A stretch of 10,670 nucleotides of DNA. Source: an uncultured Prevotella sp. (lineage in GTDB: Bacteria; Bacteroidota; Bacteroidia; Bacteroidales; Bacteroidaceae). The notes below the pieces were generated by a model. It was given only the letters and a program-made list of their open reading frames with translations. It was not told where the DNA came from and did no database searches. The stretch covers positions 1 to 10,670 of the forward strand of contig CALGRN010000073.1 of the NCBI GenBank assembly GCA_937880835.1, in the 5' to 3' direction. Made by a program: the position numbers and the translations under genes. Shown here piece after piece: positions 1 through 7,208 of the stretch (position 1 is its first letter; each line of letters begins with the position of its first letter).

Positions 1-1087
1 TCAGTTCTTCGAGTGTTAAGTTTTCCTTTGTTCGGGGGGTAAGGTCGTCCGGCGCTTTCTCCACGTAGGTGTAAGCGTCTATTTTATTAAATACAAGTAT
101 CATAGGTTTGCCACTGCCGCCAATCTCTGCCAGTGTCTTGTTCACTACCTCAATCTGTTCCTCAAATCCGGGGTGGGAAATATCGACTACGTGCACAAGC
201 AAATCTGCTTCACGCACTTCATCCAGGGTAGATTTAAAAGATTCTACCAGGTCGGTAGGCAACTTGCGAATAAATCCTACCGTATCCGACAACAAGAACG
301 GTAGATTATCAATAATCACTTTACGCACAGTGGTGTCTAAAGTCGCAAATAGTTTGTTTTCTGCAAACACTTCGCTCTTGGAGAGAAGATTCATCATGGT
401 TGATTTTCCCACGTTGGTATAACCAACCAGTGCAACACGTATCATGCGTCCGCGATTCTTTCGTTGGGTAGCTTTCTGCTTGTCAATCTCCGCCAGACGT
501 TCTTTCAATAATGACATACGGTTCAGGATGATACGGCGGTCCATCTCGAGCTGTGTTTCACCCGGTCCGCGAAGTCCCACAGAGCCTTTTCCGCCACCCG
601 AACCGGAGCCTCCTCCTTGTCTTTCCAAGTGTGTCCAGAGTCGTTGAAGGCGCGGAAGCATGTATCTATACTGTGCCAATTCAACTTGTGTTTTGGCATT
701 GGCAGTCTGCGCGCGCATTGCGAATATGTCGAGAATAAGCGATGTACGGTCAAGTATTTTAACCTTCAATTCCTGCTCTATGTTGCGTATTTGCTTTGCA
801 GACAATTCATCGTCGAAAATAACCATTCCTATTTCGCGCTCTGCTTCTTCCTCATCTTCTATGTATTTCCTTATCTCCTCTAATTTGCCTTTGCCTATAT
901 ATGTTATCGAACTCGGTCCGATTACTTTCTGGGTAAATCGTTTCACCGTTACCACACCTGCGGTATCGGCAAGAAATTCGAGTTCGTCAAGATATTCCTT
1001 TGTTTTCGCTTCGTCCTGCTCTTTTGTGATAAGTCCCACAAGAATGGCAGTTTCTGCCTTCACTTCGGAAATAACAAATTCTTTCAT
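1..1087 (-). CDS. hflX: GTPase HflX (partial, C-terminus beyond the window)
   Basis: HflX is a ribosome-associated GTPase of the Obg-HflX group, cytoplasmic, known in other bacteria to bind the 50S subunit and split or rescue stalled ribosomes. From the ATG at 1087 the frame stays open to the window edge and gives 362 residues; the family is usually about 400-430, so roughly 50 residues are missing. The N-terminal HflX domain covers about 1-155, followed by a glycine-rich stretch (158-168) and the family signature GPGETQLEMDRR (174-185). The G domain has Walker A GYTNVGKS (222-229), the switch region FATLDTT (247-253), G3 DTVG (268-271) and G4 NKID (334-337), so it should bind GTP. No frameshift is visible. 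It has no Shine-Dalgarno sequence. It lies 269 bp downstream of the NUDIX gene on the same strand and probably has its own promoter. The identification is secure. Confidence 0.96.
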   Translation of the reverse strand, partial: MKEFVISEVKAETAILVGLITKEQDEAKTKEYLDELEFLADTAGVVTVKRFTQKVIGPSSITYIGKGKLEEIRKYIEDEEEAEREIGMVIFDDELSAKQIRNIEQELKVKILDRTSLILDIFAMRAQTANAKTQVELAQYRYMLPRLQRLWTHLERQGGGSGSGGGKGSVGLRGPGETQLEMDRRIILNRMSLLKERLAEIDKQKATQRKNRGRMIRVALVGYTNVGKSTMMNLLSKSEVFAENKLFATLDTTVRKVIIDNLPFLLSDTVGFIRKLPTDLVESFKSTLDEVREADLLVHVVDISHPGFEEQIEVVNKTLAEIGGSGKPMILVFNKIDAYTYVEKAPDDLTPRTKENLTLEEL

Positions 1088-1270
1088 CAAACAGTTATTA
1101 TTTTTATATAATACTAAAAAGTAATGCCGTAATATTATCTTCGGCACAACAAAAAACTTTCCGTATGTCAAGCTCCGATAAACTCACACATTATTATATA
1201 ATATGTCGGGATGGAGCAAACAGACATTGCGGAAAACCGTTTTCTTGTTGCCTATGCATTCTATATTCGG

Positions 1271-1278
1271 CAAAGATA
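1271..1278 (-). promoter_or_regulatory. Candidate hflX promoter, -7 box TATCTTTG
   Basis: Read on the minus strand, 1278 to 1271 is TATCTTTG, a full match to the Bacteroidetes -7 consensus TAnnTTTG. Only a weak -33 element (TTTA at 1300-1297, spacer 18) lies upstream. It would give an hflX leader of about 175 nt, which contains small AT-rich inverted repeats. Confidence 0.5.
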
Positions 1279-1356
1279 GAAATAAAAAACGAAAAATAAA
1301 CTACATAAGGCAAAAAACTTTGAAATGACATAAACTCTACAAAACATCGGATGTGT

Positions 1357-1923
1357 TTATCTTTCATTTTCATAGAAATATTTCCACAACGGAGCAGCCA
1401 TAAGCGATTGCTTGAATTCGTTGCGTTTAAGCATTTCGAATACTTCTTCCTTGTCGAAAAGAAATACCTCTATGTCTTCCGTTTTATCAAGACTCTGCTC
1501 TGAAACCTTTATTACGTTCTTGGCTAAGAAACAGTGACACATGTTGTTGGTAGAGCTTGTGTTCTGAGAAACAGTCATTATCTCGCTCCATTCACTGCCT
1601 GCATATCCCGTCTCTTCTTGCAATTCGCGTTGCGCAGCCTGCAATGGAGTCTCGCCTTTTTCCATTACTCCCGCGCATATTTCATAAGAAACGATGCCTC
1701 GCCCATGCCTGTACTGTCTCTCGATGACAAGCTGTCCGCTTGCCGTTTCGGCTATCACGTTTATCCAGTCGGGATATTCAAGCACGTAATATTCGTCATT
1801 CATCCTGCCGTCAGGCAATCTTACGGTGTCGCGACGCACTGTAAGCCATTCACGTTTCATTATGTATTCGCTGTCGATAACATCCCAACGCATGTCCTCT
1901 TTCTTCATTTCCGGGTCTTCCAT
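1357..1923 (-). CDS. NUDIX hydrolase, ADP-ribose pyrophosphatase-like
   Basis: This is a cytoplasmic NUDIX-fold hydrolase that cleaves a nucleoside diphosphate linked to another group. The complete NUDIX box (G-x5-E-x7-REUxEExGU) sits at residues 85-107: G85, E91, R99, E100, E103, E104 and G106 are all present, so metal binding and catalysis should be intact. The preceding region (WLTVRRDTVRLPDG) and the length of 188 residues resemble ADP-ribose pyrophosphatases (NudF type), but the substrate cannot be read from the sequence. The listed start gives MEDPEM. M6 (A of ATG at 1908) is a plausible alternative because a -7 promoter box lies only 8 bases upstream of the first ATG, so transcripts may begin almost at it. 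The gene appears to be a single-gene unit between the repeat-rich gap and hflX. No clear terminator follows it. Confidence 0.9.
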   Translation of the reverse strand: MEDPEMKKEDMRWDVIDSEYIMKREWLTVRRDTVRLPDGRMNDEYYVLEYPDWINVIAETASGQLVIERQYRHGRGIVSYEICAGVMEKGETPLQAAQRELQEETGYAGSEWSEIMTVSQNTSSTNNMCHCFLAKNVIKVSEQSLDKTEDIEVFLFDKEEVFEMLKRNEFKQSLMAAPLWKYFYENER

Positions 1924-1930
1924 ATTGTTG

Positions 1931-1938
1931 CAAAGTTA
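1931..1938 (-). promoter_or_regulatory. Candidate NUDIX gene promoter, -7 box TAACTTTG
   Basis: On the minus strand 1938 to 1931 reads TAACTTTG, matching TAnnTTTG. No convincing -33 TTTG is found about 20 bases upstream. Because the box ends 8 bases before the ATG at 1923, the mRNA would be nearly leaderless from that ATG, or would have a leader of about 18 nt if translation starts at M6. Confidence 0.45.
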
Positions 1939-2024
1939 CGAAAAAAAGTCATACCACGCCACTCCATTATACATTTTTCAAAGGCAGTCTCACTCCTTCG
2001 AAATATTTGTTTGTATGTTACTGA

Positions 2025-2135
2025 ACAACAGAGTGTTGTAAACAACGTTTCAAAAGTTATCCTTTTGTATCCTGAAAGTTATTGTTTCATCATGCAAAAG
2101 GATAACTTTCAGCGTGCAAAACAACAACTTTTGCA
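2025..2135. repeat. Cluster of overlapping inverted repeats between the TPR-protease and NUDIX genes
   Basis: The 236-bp gap at 1924-2159 holds no gene but contains nested perfect inverted repeats. ACAACA/TGTTGT pair at 2025-2030 and 2034-2039. A 15-bp pair, AAAGTTATCCTTTTG, lies at 2053-2067 and 2095-2109 with a 27-nt loop. An 11-bp pair, CTGAAAGTTAT, lies at 2072-2082 and 2102-2112. A 7-bp stem, TGCAAAA, lies at 2115-2121 and 2129-2135 with a 7-nt loop. The two long stems share a right arm (2095-2112), so they exclude each other. The cluster lies just downstream of the TPR gene stop and may end its transcription, but no stem is GC-rich or followed by a clean T-run. A dispersed intergenic repeat is the other reading. 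Confidence 0.7.
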
Positions 2136-2159
2136 ATGCGCCTTATATGATGCTGAAAA

Positions 2160-4214
2160 TCACTTCTTTACGCGATGTGTTATTTTTATTACGTTTTTGT
2201 TGTAATCTATCTCAACTTTACCCAGCTTTTTCAGTACAGATTGTCCGAGCAAAAGAGGCGCGTTCTGGCTTTTTACAACAGATGCTCTTACATCGTTAAG
2301 GTCTAATCCACCTACATTCACTTTACGAAGATTTATCAAAGTGCCTTCCGTTATCTCACCGCTTGCCGTCGTATAGTTTGCCTTTCCCATAACATCAGAT
2401 GCGCTTATGTAGTTGTTTTTCATCATAAACGATGCCTCTATCGAAGAAAGTAAAACGTCCGTTGCACCAGTATCGAATACGAAATGCAGGGGAAGTCCGT
2501 TGATGTTACATTTCACTTTCAGCACTCCGTCTTCTTTCGTGAATGGAATTTCTACAACTTTTTCTTCATATTCGATGCCGTCTTCTTCGGTTTCTGCATC
2601 ATTTTGTTCTTTCTTGTATATTTCGGTATATTTGTTTATGATATCCTTAAACTCTTTTGTCTCTCTTATATTGTCAAGATCTTCATCGACTTTTATGTGC
2701 GCAAAATGACGATAGCCCTTTTCGAATGCTTCTTCCAAATATCCAAGTGCCCGTTCCTTGTCGCCTGTCATTGAATATGCGCAAGCTGCATTGTAAAGGT
2801 TGGGTATATCCTTTTTACTTTTCAGAAGACTGTCTGTGATTGCTATTACCTTGTCTTTTCTGTCGAGCAGAGCAAGCGCATAAAATACTGAAAGATGCTG
2901 CTCGTCTTTTAATGTGTCAAGTTTCAATACCTCGTTAAAATCTGCTTCGGCTTTTTCTTTTTCTCCTTTTTCTTTATATATCCTGCCTCTGTAAAGGTAT
3001 GCACTATGACTGTTTCCGTCTAAGGTTATGGCCATTGTGAGGTCCTCTAATGCACCGTCAAAGTCTTTTTTGCTTCGTTTGGCTTTTCCTCTCGCTATGT
3101 ATCCGTAAGCCACATCGGGCTTTTTGCTTATGTATATGTCGTAATCTCTGATTGAAGCATCATGTCTTCCTGCTTCATATTCCATCTGAGCTTTCGACAA
3201 AATATAATCTGTGGCAGTTGAATCCAATTCATAAGCCTTATCAATATATTTGAATGCTTCGTCGTAAAGTCCTTGTTCAAAAATACATGACGATATCCTG
3301 CTTGCTATAACATCGCTTTCTTCAATCTCAAAAGCCTTTTTATACCACTTCTCGGCAGACTTGTATTTTTCTACGCTTTCATAGCATAGACCGAGCAGAT
3401 ACGGCCATGTAATGTTTGAGGTTTCCTGCATCTGTTTTACTTTAAGCTTGGTTATGGCATGTACTTGCGATGAATCTGCTATTATTATAAGATTTCTTAT
3501 TCCGTCGTTATTGTTGTCAAGAGAAATGCTTTTTATAGCATCGTCAGCAGCTTCGCTGTATTTTTTCAGTGCTATATAGCTCTCGGCTCTAAGCGCGTAG
3601 GCAGAAGATGAGTTCTCGTCCAGCTTTATTGCATAATTGAAATTGTCAATAGCGTCCTGAAATCTCTTTCGTCCGTTCATGTTGCGACCTAATCCTATAT
3701 ATGCAAGAGCATTCCCTTGTTCTATCGATTTTATTTTGTTGTAATCAGCATCCGACTCATCGTATTTCTCCATTCTGTAAAGGAGCTCACCCCGCTCGGA
3801 ATATCTGTCGATGTCTTCGGGTGTGATTTTTATTGCGTTAGAATAATCCTTATACGCTTCTTCGTTGTTTTCAAGCGAAAAGTTTATAGTTCCTCGTATC
3901 GACCAAGCGGCAGAAACAACGTCCTTGTCTTTTTTTCCTATATATTTTAAAGAATTGTCTATTGCCGTAAGTGCTTGCCCATACTCTGATAAATCCGACT
4001 TTATGGCAGCTATGTAAAACCATGCATAACCGTTCTTGGGATTGGTAGTAAGCTCTTTGTTGAAATATTGTAACGCTTGTTGTAAATCTCCGTTTTGCAT
4101 CAGTTCCACACCTCTGTTCATATTATAACTATCAGTCTGATTATTGTCTTTTGCATTTATGATGGAAAACATAAACAGCAATATCAGCGTTAACACCACA
4201 CCATGTTTTTTCAT
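2160..4214 (-). CDS. Exported TPR-repeat protein with C-terminal retropepsin-like aspartyl protease domain
   Basis: This 684-residue protein starts with a signal peptide (KK, hydrophobic 6-20, likely cleavage after A21 in INA-KD). The signal has no lipobox cysteine, so the mature protein should be periplasmic or exported. Residues about 33-530 are tandem TPR-type helical repeats, recognisable as recurring units such as YAWFYIAAIKSDLSEYGQAL and AYIGLGRNMNGRKRFQDAID. An acidic linker (about 534-550) leads into a clan-AA aspartyl protease domain (about 555-680) with catalytic motif FVFDTGAT (D581) and the conserved LLLGQSVL segment (about 654-661). Such domains act as homodimers because each chain supplies one aspartate. 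TPR arrays usually bind partners, so a tethered or substrate-guided protease is a reasonable inference, but the substrate is unknown. It has its own promoter and is monocistronic. Codon use is AT-rich, like its minus-strand neighbours. Confidence 0.88.
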   Translation of the reverse strand: MKKHGVVLTLILLFMFSIINAKDNNQTDSYNMNRGVELMQNGDLQQALQYFNKELTTNPKNGYAWFYIAAIKSDLSEYGQALTAIDNSLKYIGKKDKDVVSAAWSIRGTINFSLENNEEAYKDYSNAIKITPEDIDRYSERGELLYRMEKYDESDADYNKIKSIEQGNALAYIGLGRNMNGRKRFQDAIDNFNYAIKLDENSSSAYALRAESYIALKKYSEAADDAIKSISLDNNNDGIRNLIIIADSSQVHAITKLKVKQMQETSNITWPYLLGLCYESVEKYKSAEKWYKKAFEIEESDVIASRISSCIFEQGLYDEAFKYIDKAYELDSTATDYILSKAQMEYEAGRHDASIRDYDIYISKKPDVAYGYIARGKAKRSKKDFDGALEDLTMAITLDGNSHSAYLYRGRIYKEKGEKEKAEADFNEVLKLDTLKDEQHLSVFYALALLDRKDKVIAITDSLLKSKKDIPNLYNAACAYSMTGDKERALGYLEEAFEKGYRHFAHIKVDEDLDNIRETKEFKDIINKYTEIYKKEQNDAETEEDGIEYEEKVVEIPFTKEDGVLKVKCNINGLPLHFVFDTGATDVLLSSIEASFMMKNNYISASDVMGKANYTTASGEITEGTLINLRKVNVGGLDLNDVRASVVKSQNAPLLLGQSVLKKLGKVEIDYNKNVIKITHRVKK

Positions 4215-4278
4215 ACTTATAATATTTTAATTTATATGTTTGTTTGTCAGATATAACTATATTACATCTATCTTATGG

Positions 4279-4286
4279 CAAAGGTA
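4279..4286 (-). promoter_or_regulatory. Candidate promoter of the TPR-protease gene, -7 box TACCTTTG
   Basis: On the minus strand 4286 to 4279 reads TACCTTTG, a full TAnnTTTG match, followed by a leader of about 60 nt to the ATG at 4214. The upstream DNA is very T-rich on this strand, but no TTTG lies at the expected 19-21 base spacing. The nearest is at about 10 bases, so the -33 element is uncertain. Confidence 0.5.
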
Positions 4287-4345
4287 TAAAAAAATACAAA
4301 AAAGAATAGAAAAATAATTATTTTTTTAAAGAATGGAGAAATATT

Positions 4346-4387
4346 TAACGTGAGTTCGACGAATTATAATTCATCGAACTCACGTTA
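4346..4387. repeat. 42-bp near-perfect palindrome
   Basis: Arms TAACGTGAGTTCGA (4346-4359) and TCGAACTCACGTTA (4374-4387) are exact inverse complements. Between them lies the perfect palindrome GAATTATAATTC (4361-4372), flanked by one C/A mismatch (4360 and 4373). The whole 42 bp is therefore symmetrical except for that single pair, with essentially no loop. It lies between the terminator of the lipoprotein gene and the promoter of the TPR-protease gene. It has no T-run on either side, so it looks less like a terminator than a REP-like element, a dimeric regulator's site or a remnant of a small mobile element. Confidence 0.85.
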
Positions 4388-4402
4388 TTTATAATCCTCA
4401 GC

Positions 4403-4465
4403 AATAAAAAGAATGCGTACTGAAAGAGACAGGAATATAAATTCTTTCAGTACGCATTGGTTTTT
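4403..4465. terminator. Bidirectional rho-independent-type terminator, serving the lipoprotein gene
   Basis: A perfect 16-bp stem, AATGCGTACTGAAAGA (4412-4427) with TCTTTCAGTACGCATT (4443-4458), encloses a 15-nt loop. On the minus strand the stem is followed by CTTTTTATT (4411-4403), as expected for a terminator of the lipoprotein gene ending at 4518. On the plus strand it is followed by GGTTTTT (4459-4465), so it could also block transcription from the other direction. No plus-strand gene lies nearby. Confidence 0.8.
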
Positions 4466-4517
4466 ATGCAAAACTATTTTTGATTTTCAATAGAATGAAA
4501 TTTGTTGTGGCATGTCG

Positions 4518-4970
4518 TCAGATTGTCTCTTTCTTCTTTTTATTTATGTATTTTATTTTGGCAACAAGCACGTCGAATCTCACTTGCAGCGAGTCGCGCA
4601 GCATACGTGTCTTCAACACTTGCGCAAGTTCTTCGCGCGTGGCGCATCCTTTGAGTTTATGAACTTCCGCTGCGTTTTTCAACTTCTCATATTCACTGTT
4701 TAATCTTATGAGTGCCGTGTCTAATGCAGCTATTTCCTTTTGCGACAGTTTCAACTCTGAATCCTGATGAATTTTAAGTGCTTCCTTACGTGCTGCTATT
4801 GCTTTGGGATATTTCTGTCTGAGCGAATCTATATCGCGCAATGCCTCCTCATACTTGCCTCCATTATACTCGCTCTTTATCTTGTTTAAAAGCAACTCGG
4901 CATGTTTATCTGCACTCTTGCCGCAAGAGAAAAGCAACATAATTGCAAAAACAAAAAATAGTTTCATCAT
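4518..4970 (-). CDS. Small coiled-coil lipoprotein of unknown function
   Basis: The 150-residue product begins with a lipoprotein signal peptide: basic K3, a hydrophobic run, and lipobox LFSC with the lipidated cysteine at C16. It should therefore be anchored in the inner or outer membrane. The mature part is highly charged and helical. Residues 25-58 (LLLNKIKSEYNGGKYEEALRD and following) resemble a single TPR-like hairpin, and about 70-100 and 115-150 have heptad-like spacing suggesting coiled coil. No catalytic motif is visible and I do not recognise a named family. M2 is an equally good start because the gene opens MMK. It is monocistronic, with a -7 box about 25 bases upstream and a strong hairpin downstream. 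Its position beside the TPR-protease gene might mean a shared envelope role, but the two are transcribed separately. Confidence 0.8.
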   Translation of the reverse strand: MMKLFFVFAIMLLFSCGKSADKHAELLLNKIKSEYNGGKYEEALRDIDSLRQKYPKAIAARKEALKIHQDSELKLSQKEIAALDTALIRLNSEYEKLKNAAEVHKLKGCATREELAQVLKTRMLRDSLQVRFDVLVAKIKYINKKKKETI

Positions 4971-4994
4971 ATTATAAATGTGTTTTTAATGATA

Positions 4995-5002
4995 CAAATG
5001 TA
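4995..5002 (-). promoter_or_regulatory. Candidate promoter of the lipoprotein gene, -7 box TACATTTG
   Basis: On the minus strand 5002 to 4995 reads TACATTTG, matching TAnnTTTG, and would give a leader of about 20 nt to the ATG at 4970. No clear -33 TTTG is present at the expected distance. The rest of the gap (5003-5166) is AT-rich and I see no gene or strong structure in it. Confidence 0.5.
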
Positions 5003-5166
5003 TAAAAGTTTTCCGATTTTATGTGCCTTTTCGACCTTCCACAGTAAGGTTTTTGTTTATTTTTAAGGAAAAATGCTCAAAAAAGTTTTTTGTTATACAT
5101 TTAATTAAACAGACAATAATAACCTATCTGTAATAGCGAGAAACGCTCTTATGCCATTAAAACATT

Positions 5167-5193
5167 AAAGGCATCCCGTAATGGGATGCCTTT
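5167..5193 (-). terminator. Terminator of the nusB-yajC-ybbR-coaE-DUF5606 cluster
   Basis: A perfect 11-bp stem, AAAGGCATCCC (5167-5177) with GGGATGCCTTT (5183-5193), encloses a 5-nt loop. It lies 7 bases past the stop codon of the DUF5606 gene. On the minus strand it is followed by TTTAATGTTTTAATGG, T-rich but interrupted. The placement directly after the last gene of the cluster supports termination. Confidence 0.8.
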
Positions 5194-5200
5194 GCTTATG

Positions 5201-5650
5201 CTATTTGGATTCTTCTTCTTTGCTGTCGTCTATGTTATTGTCTTCCGCAGGTTTCAGCGATGACTCAAAATCTGTTATACCGTTCTTAACCAATATATTA
5301 TACCATTGTATAAGCTTCTTTATATCGCTGTCGTGAACGCGGTCGCGGTCGTATTCGGGTAACACTTCTGCGAAGTAATTTCGCAAATCATCTGACGGAC
5401 ATTTCTTATAATCAAGAGAACATTCCTTGTTCTGCTCCTTTTCTCCAACGTTTTTAAGGACTTTCCACAAAGGTACATCTTCTTCTGCCGTAAACATGGC
5501 TATGTCGGCAAGACTTGTAACCCTGTCGGTTGCAAAAGCGGGAAAGCGTTTGTGCTTTTCGTCAAGCGACTCTACTATAAGATTCTGCTTTCCGCGTGAT
5601 ACCAGTTTATAAAGCCCGGCTTTACCGGCAATAGAAAGTATCGTTTCCAT
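5201..5650 (-). CDS. DUF5606 family protein
   Basis: This 149-residue protein opens with ETILSIAGKAGLYKLVSRGK and LIVESLD, the conserved N-terminus I associate with the Bacteroidetes-restricted family DUF5606; its function is unknown. The first 60 or so residues have the alternating pattern of a small beta-rich fold. The middle (about 75-125) is mixed helix with a DDLRNYFAEVLPEYDRDRV segment. The C-terminal 20 residues are acidic and probably disordered. No signal peptide or membrane segment is visible, so it should be cytoplasmic. It begins 5 bases after the coaE stop codon and ends just before a terminator, so it is very likely the last gene of the coaE operon and co-expressed with it. No Shine-Dalgarno sequence precedes it. 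The family call rests on memory of the N-terminal motif. Confidence 0.82.
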   Translation of the reverse strand: METILSIAGKAGLYKLVSRGKQNLIVESLDEKHKRFPAFATDRVTSLADIAMFTAEEDVPLWKVLKNVGEKEQNKECSLDYKKCPSDDLRNYFAEVLPEYDRDRVHDSDIKKLIQWYNILVKNGITDFESSLKPAEDNNIDDSKEEESK

Positions 5651-5655
5651 AATGT

Positions 5656-6228
5656 CTAACTTATTTGATAATTTAAATCGTTTATTATTTTATTTAATTG
5701 TTTATCTATATCTTTGCTGCCATCGTTTACAATCTCGTAGTCTGAACGCTTCAATACTTCTTCCTGTGGAAGCTGTCTTCCTATCCATTCCAATGTTTTC
5801 TCACGAGTTATACCGTCGCGGCTCATCACTCTCAATATGCGTGTTTCTATCGGAGCTGTTACACATATAACTTTATCTGCGTGTATGCGTTTGTCAAACT
5901 TGCTGTCGAAATATATCGCGCTTTCGAGCCAGTCAATACCGGAGTTCTCAAAGTCGGCAGCTACTGCCGGATGAATGATTTCATTTATTGCATCGGCATT
6001 GCATTCAGAAGCTAACAGAAACTTTGCGAGTGCAGGCTTGTTCAGTTTGCAACCATCGAAAATCTCTGTTCCTATAAGCTCTTTCAGCTTACGTTGCAAA
6101 TCGGACGATGTACCCATCAGTCTTTTCGCAGCTGCATCACAGTCGTAAACTTCTATCCCGCGAGCAGTCAAGAGTTTGCAAACATAAGACTTTCCGCTAC
6201 CTATTCCACCGGTTATAATTATCTTCAT
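5656..6228 (-). CDS. coaE: Dephospho-CoA kinase
   Basis: CoaE phosphorylates the 3'-hydroxyl of the ribose of dephospho-CoA with ATP, the last step of coenzyme A synthesis, in the cytoplasm. The 190 residues match the family length of about 190-210. The P-loop GGIGSGKS occupies 7-14 (K13, S14). The DCD segment (29-31) supplies the acidic residue usually placed at the acceptor site. HP at 86-87 and the RQLPQEE lid-region motif (151-157) are typical, and the SDYEIVNDG segment (162-170) is characteristic of the C-terminus. The start codon overlaps the end of the upstream ybbR-like gene by 4 bases (ATGA arrangement), which implies translational coupling. DUF5606 follows 5 bases later. The identification is secure. 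Confidence 0.96.
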   Translation of the reverse strand: MKIIITGGIGSGKSYVCKLLTARGIEVYDCDAAAKRLMGTSSDLQRKLKELIGTEIFDGCKLNKPALAKFLLASECNADAINEIIHPAVAADFENSGIDWLESAIYFDSKFDKRIHADKVICVTAPIETRILRVMSRDGITREKTLEWIGRQLPQEEVLKRSDYEIVNDGSKDIDKQLNKIINDLNYQIS

Positions 6229-7208
6229 CTGTTTTCAATAAGATAGTCAACCTGATTATTTTCAATGTATGCATTGGTAACACCGGCAGGCAATGCACGT
6301 AAAGAAACCGTGCATTTATTAGAATTGTCATTTATCAATTCGTTGTAGTCAACAACTGCCCGAAACTGTTCCTGCTTAATGGAACGGAACAAACTTGCTC
6401 CGATGATAAATTTTACCTTAACTCTTGCAGGGAAAGTACGCAAAACCTTGTCGGCAGGCATATTCAAAGCAACAATAGGAACTTCCATACTCTCCTCTGT
6501 CAGAATATCAGGATAAAGCGTTATACTTACAACATCGGGAATACATTTTGCGCCTCTTATCTTTCGCAACTTTACTTTATAGACAGCAGTATCTGAGATA
6601 TTCATGATATTTATAGGTTCGGTATATACAAAACGTATGCTGTCTAAAACGTTCTTTGCAGCATAAACGGTTATCTTCTGTGGTGAAAATACTGTTCTTG
6701 CGAGATAATAACTCTGTCCAAGAGTAACTTTGCCAAGCATCCTGACGGGTACTTGTTTGTTCAGCCCGAAGTTATAATAATACTCAACTTTATCCGGTTT
6801 TATCTGTACTATTTTCGTTGAACCGTAAAGATGCGGGTAAATCATTTTCTGAATATCGGCTTGTAATATTGCTCCATAACCGGTATCTTTAATATAAGAA
6901 GAAAAGGTTACTTTTACCTGAGGTATTTTACCACCATAAATATATGCCCCTATCGTGTATCCTTTATCACGAACCGTTAGTTTTATAGTATCATTAATGT
7001 CGTTTGTGACAATAACATTCTTTGGGATGTTAACTAAACGCAAATTTACGGAAATCTCTCGCTCATAAGTCTCGTTCAAAGCCATTAACAACCAAAAGAC
7101 ACCACTGAGAGCAAGAAAAAATAAAAAAACCAAAAAGTCCTTGTTCACTAAACTGAACAAGAAATCTCTGGTTTTAATGTATATGCGTAGTTTTCTCAAA
7201 GAATTCAT
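6225..7208 (-). CDS. YbbR-domain membrane protein (CdaR-like)
   Basis: This 327-residue protein has a cytoplasmic basic N-terminus, one membrane segment (about 25-44, FLVFLFFLALSGVFWLLMAL) and a beta-rich extracytoplasmic region. The pattern NETYEREISVNLRLVNIP directly after the membrane segment is the usual start of the first YbbR domain. Later repeats of the motif type LDSIRFVYTEPINI and VPIVALNMPADKVL suggest two or three YbbR units. In Firmicutes the YbbR protein CdaR regulates the diadenylate cyclase CdaA. Here no cyclase gene is adjacent, so that role is only a possibility. It starts directly after the yajC stop codon (zero spacing) and overlaps coaE by 4 bases, placing it firmly in the nusB-yajC-coaE cluster. 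No Shine-Dalgarno sequence is visible. Confidence 0.87.
   Translation of the reverse strand: MNSLRKLRIYIKTRDFLFSLVNKDFLVFLFFLALSGVFWLLMALNETYEREISVNLRLVNIPKNVIVTNDINDTIKLTVRDKGYTIGAYIYGGKIPQVKVTFSSYIKDTGYGAILQADIQKMIYPHLYGSTKIVQIKPDKVEYYYNFGLNKQVPVRMLGKVTLGQSYYLARTVFSPQKITVYAAKNVLDSIRFVYTEPINIMNISDTAVYKVKLRKIRGAKCIPDVVSITLYPDILTEESMEVPIVALNMPADKVLRTFPARVKVKFIIGASLFRSIKQEQFRAVVDYNELINDNSNKCTVSLRALPAGVTNAYIENNQVDYLIENR

Noticed and set aside
1125..1146. TGCCG/CGGCA hairpin in the hflX leader followed by a T-rich stretch, considered as an attenuator
   Set aside because: The stem is only 5 bp with a 12-nt AT-rich loop, too weak to call; nearby AT-rich palindromes (1188-1206, 1232-1244) are also of the size expected by chance.
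1534..2205. A 223-residue plus-strand reading frame across the NUDIX gene and repeat gap
   Set aside because: It is antisense to a clear NUDIX gene, is rich in Cys, His and Phe with no recognisable motif, and spans the inverted-repeat cluster. It is a shadow frame.
5070..5110. An 11-codon frame after AAGGAAAA in the gap between the lipoprotein and DUF5606 genes
   Set aside because: It is very short, lysine- and phenylalanine-rich from AT-rich DNA, and has no promoter, so chance explains it.
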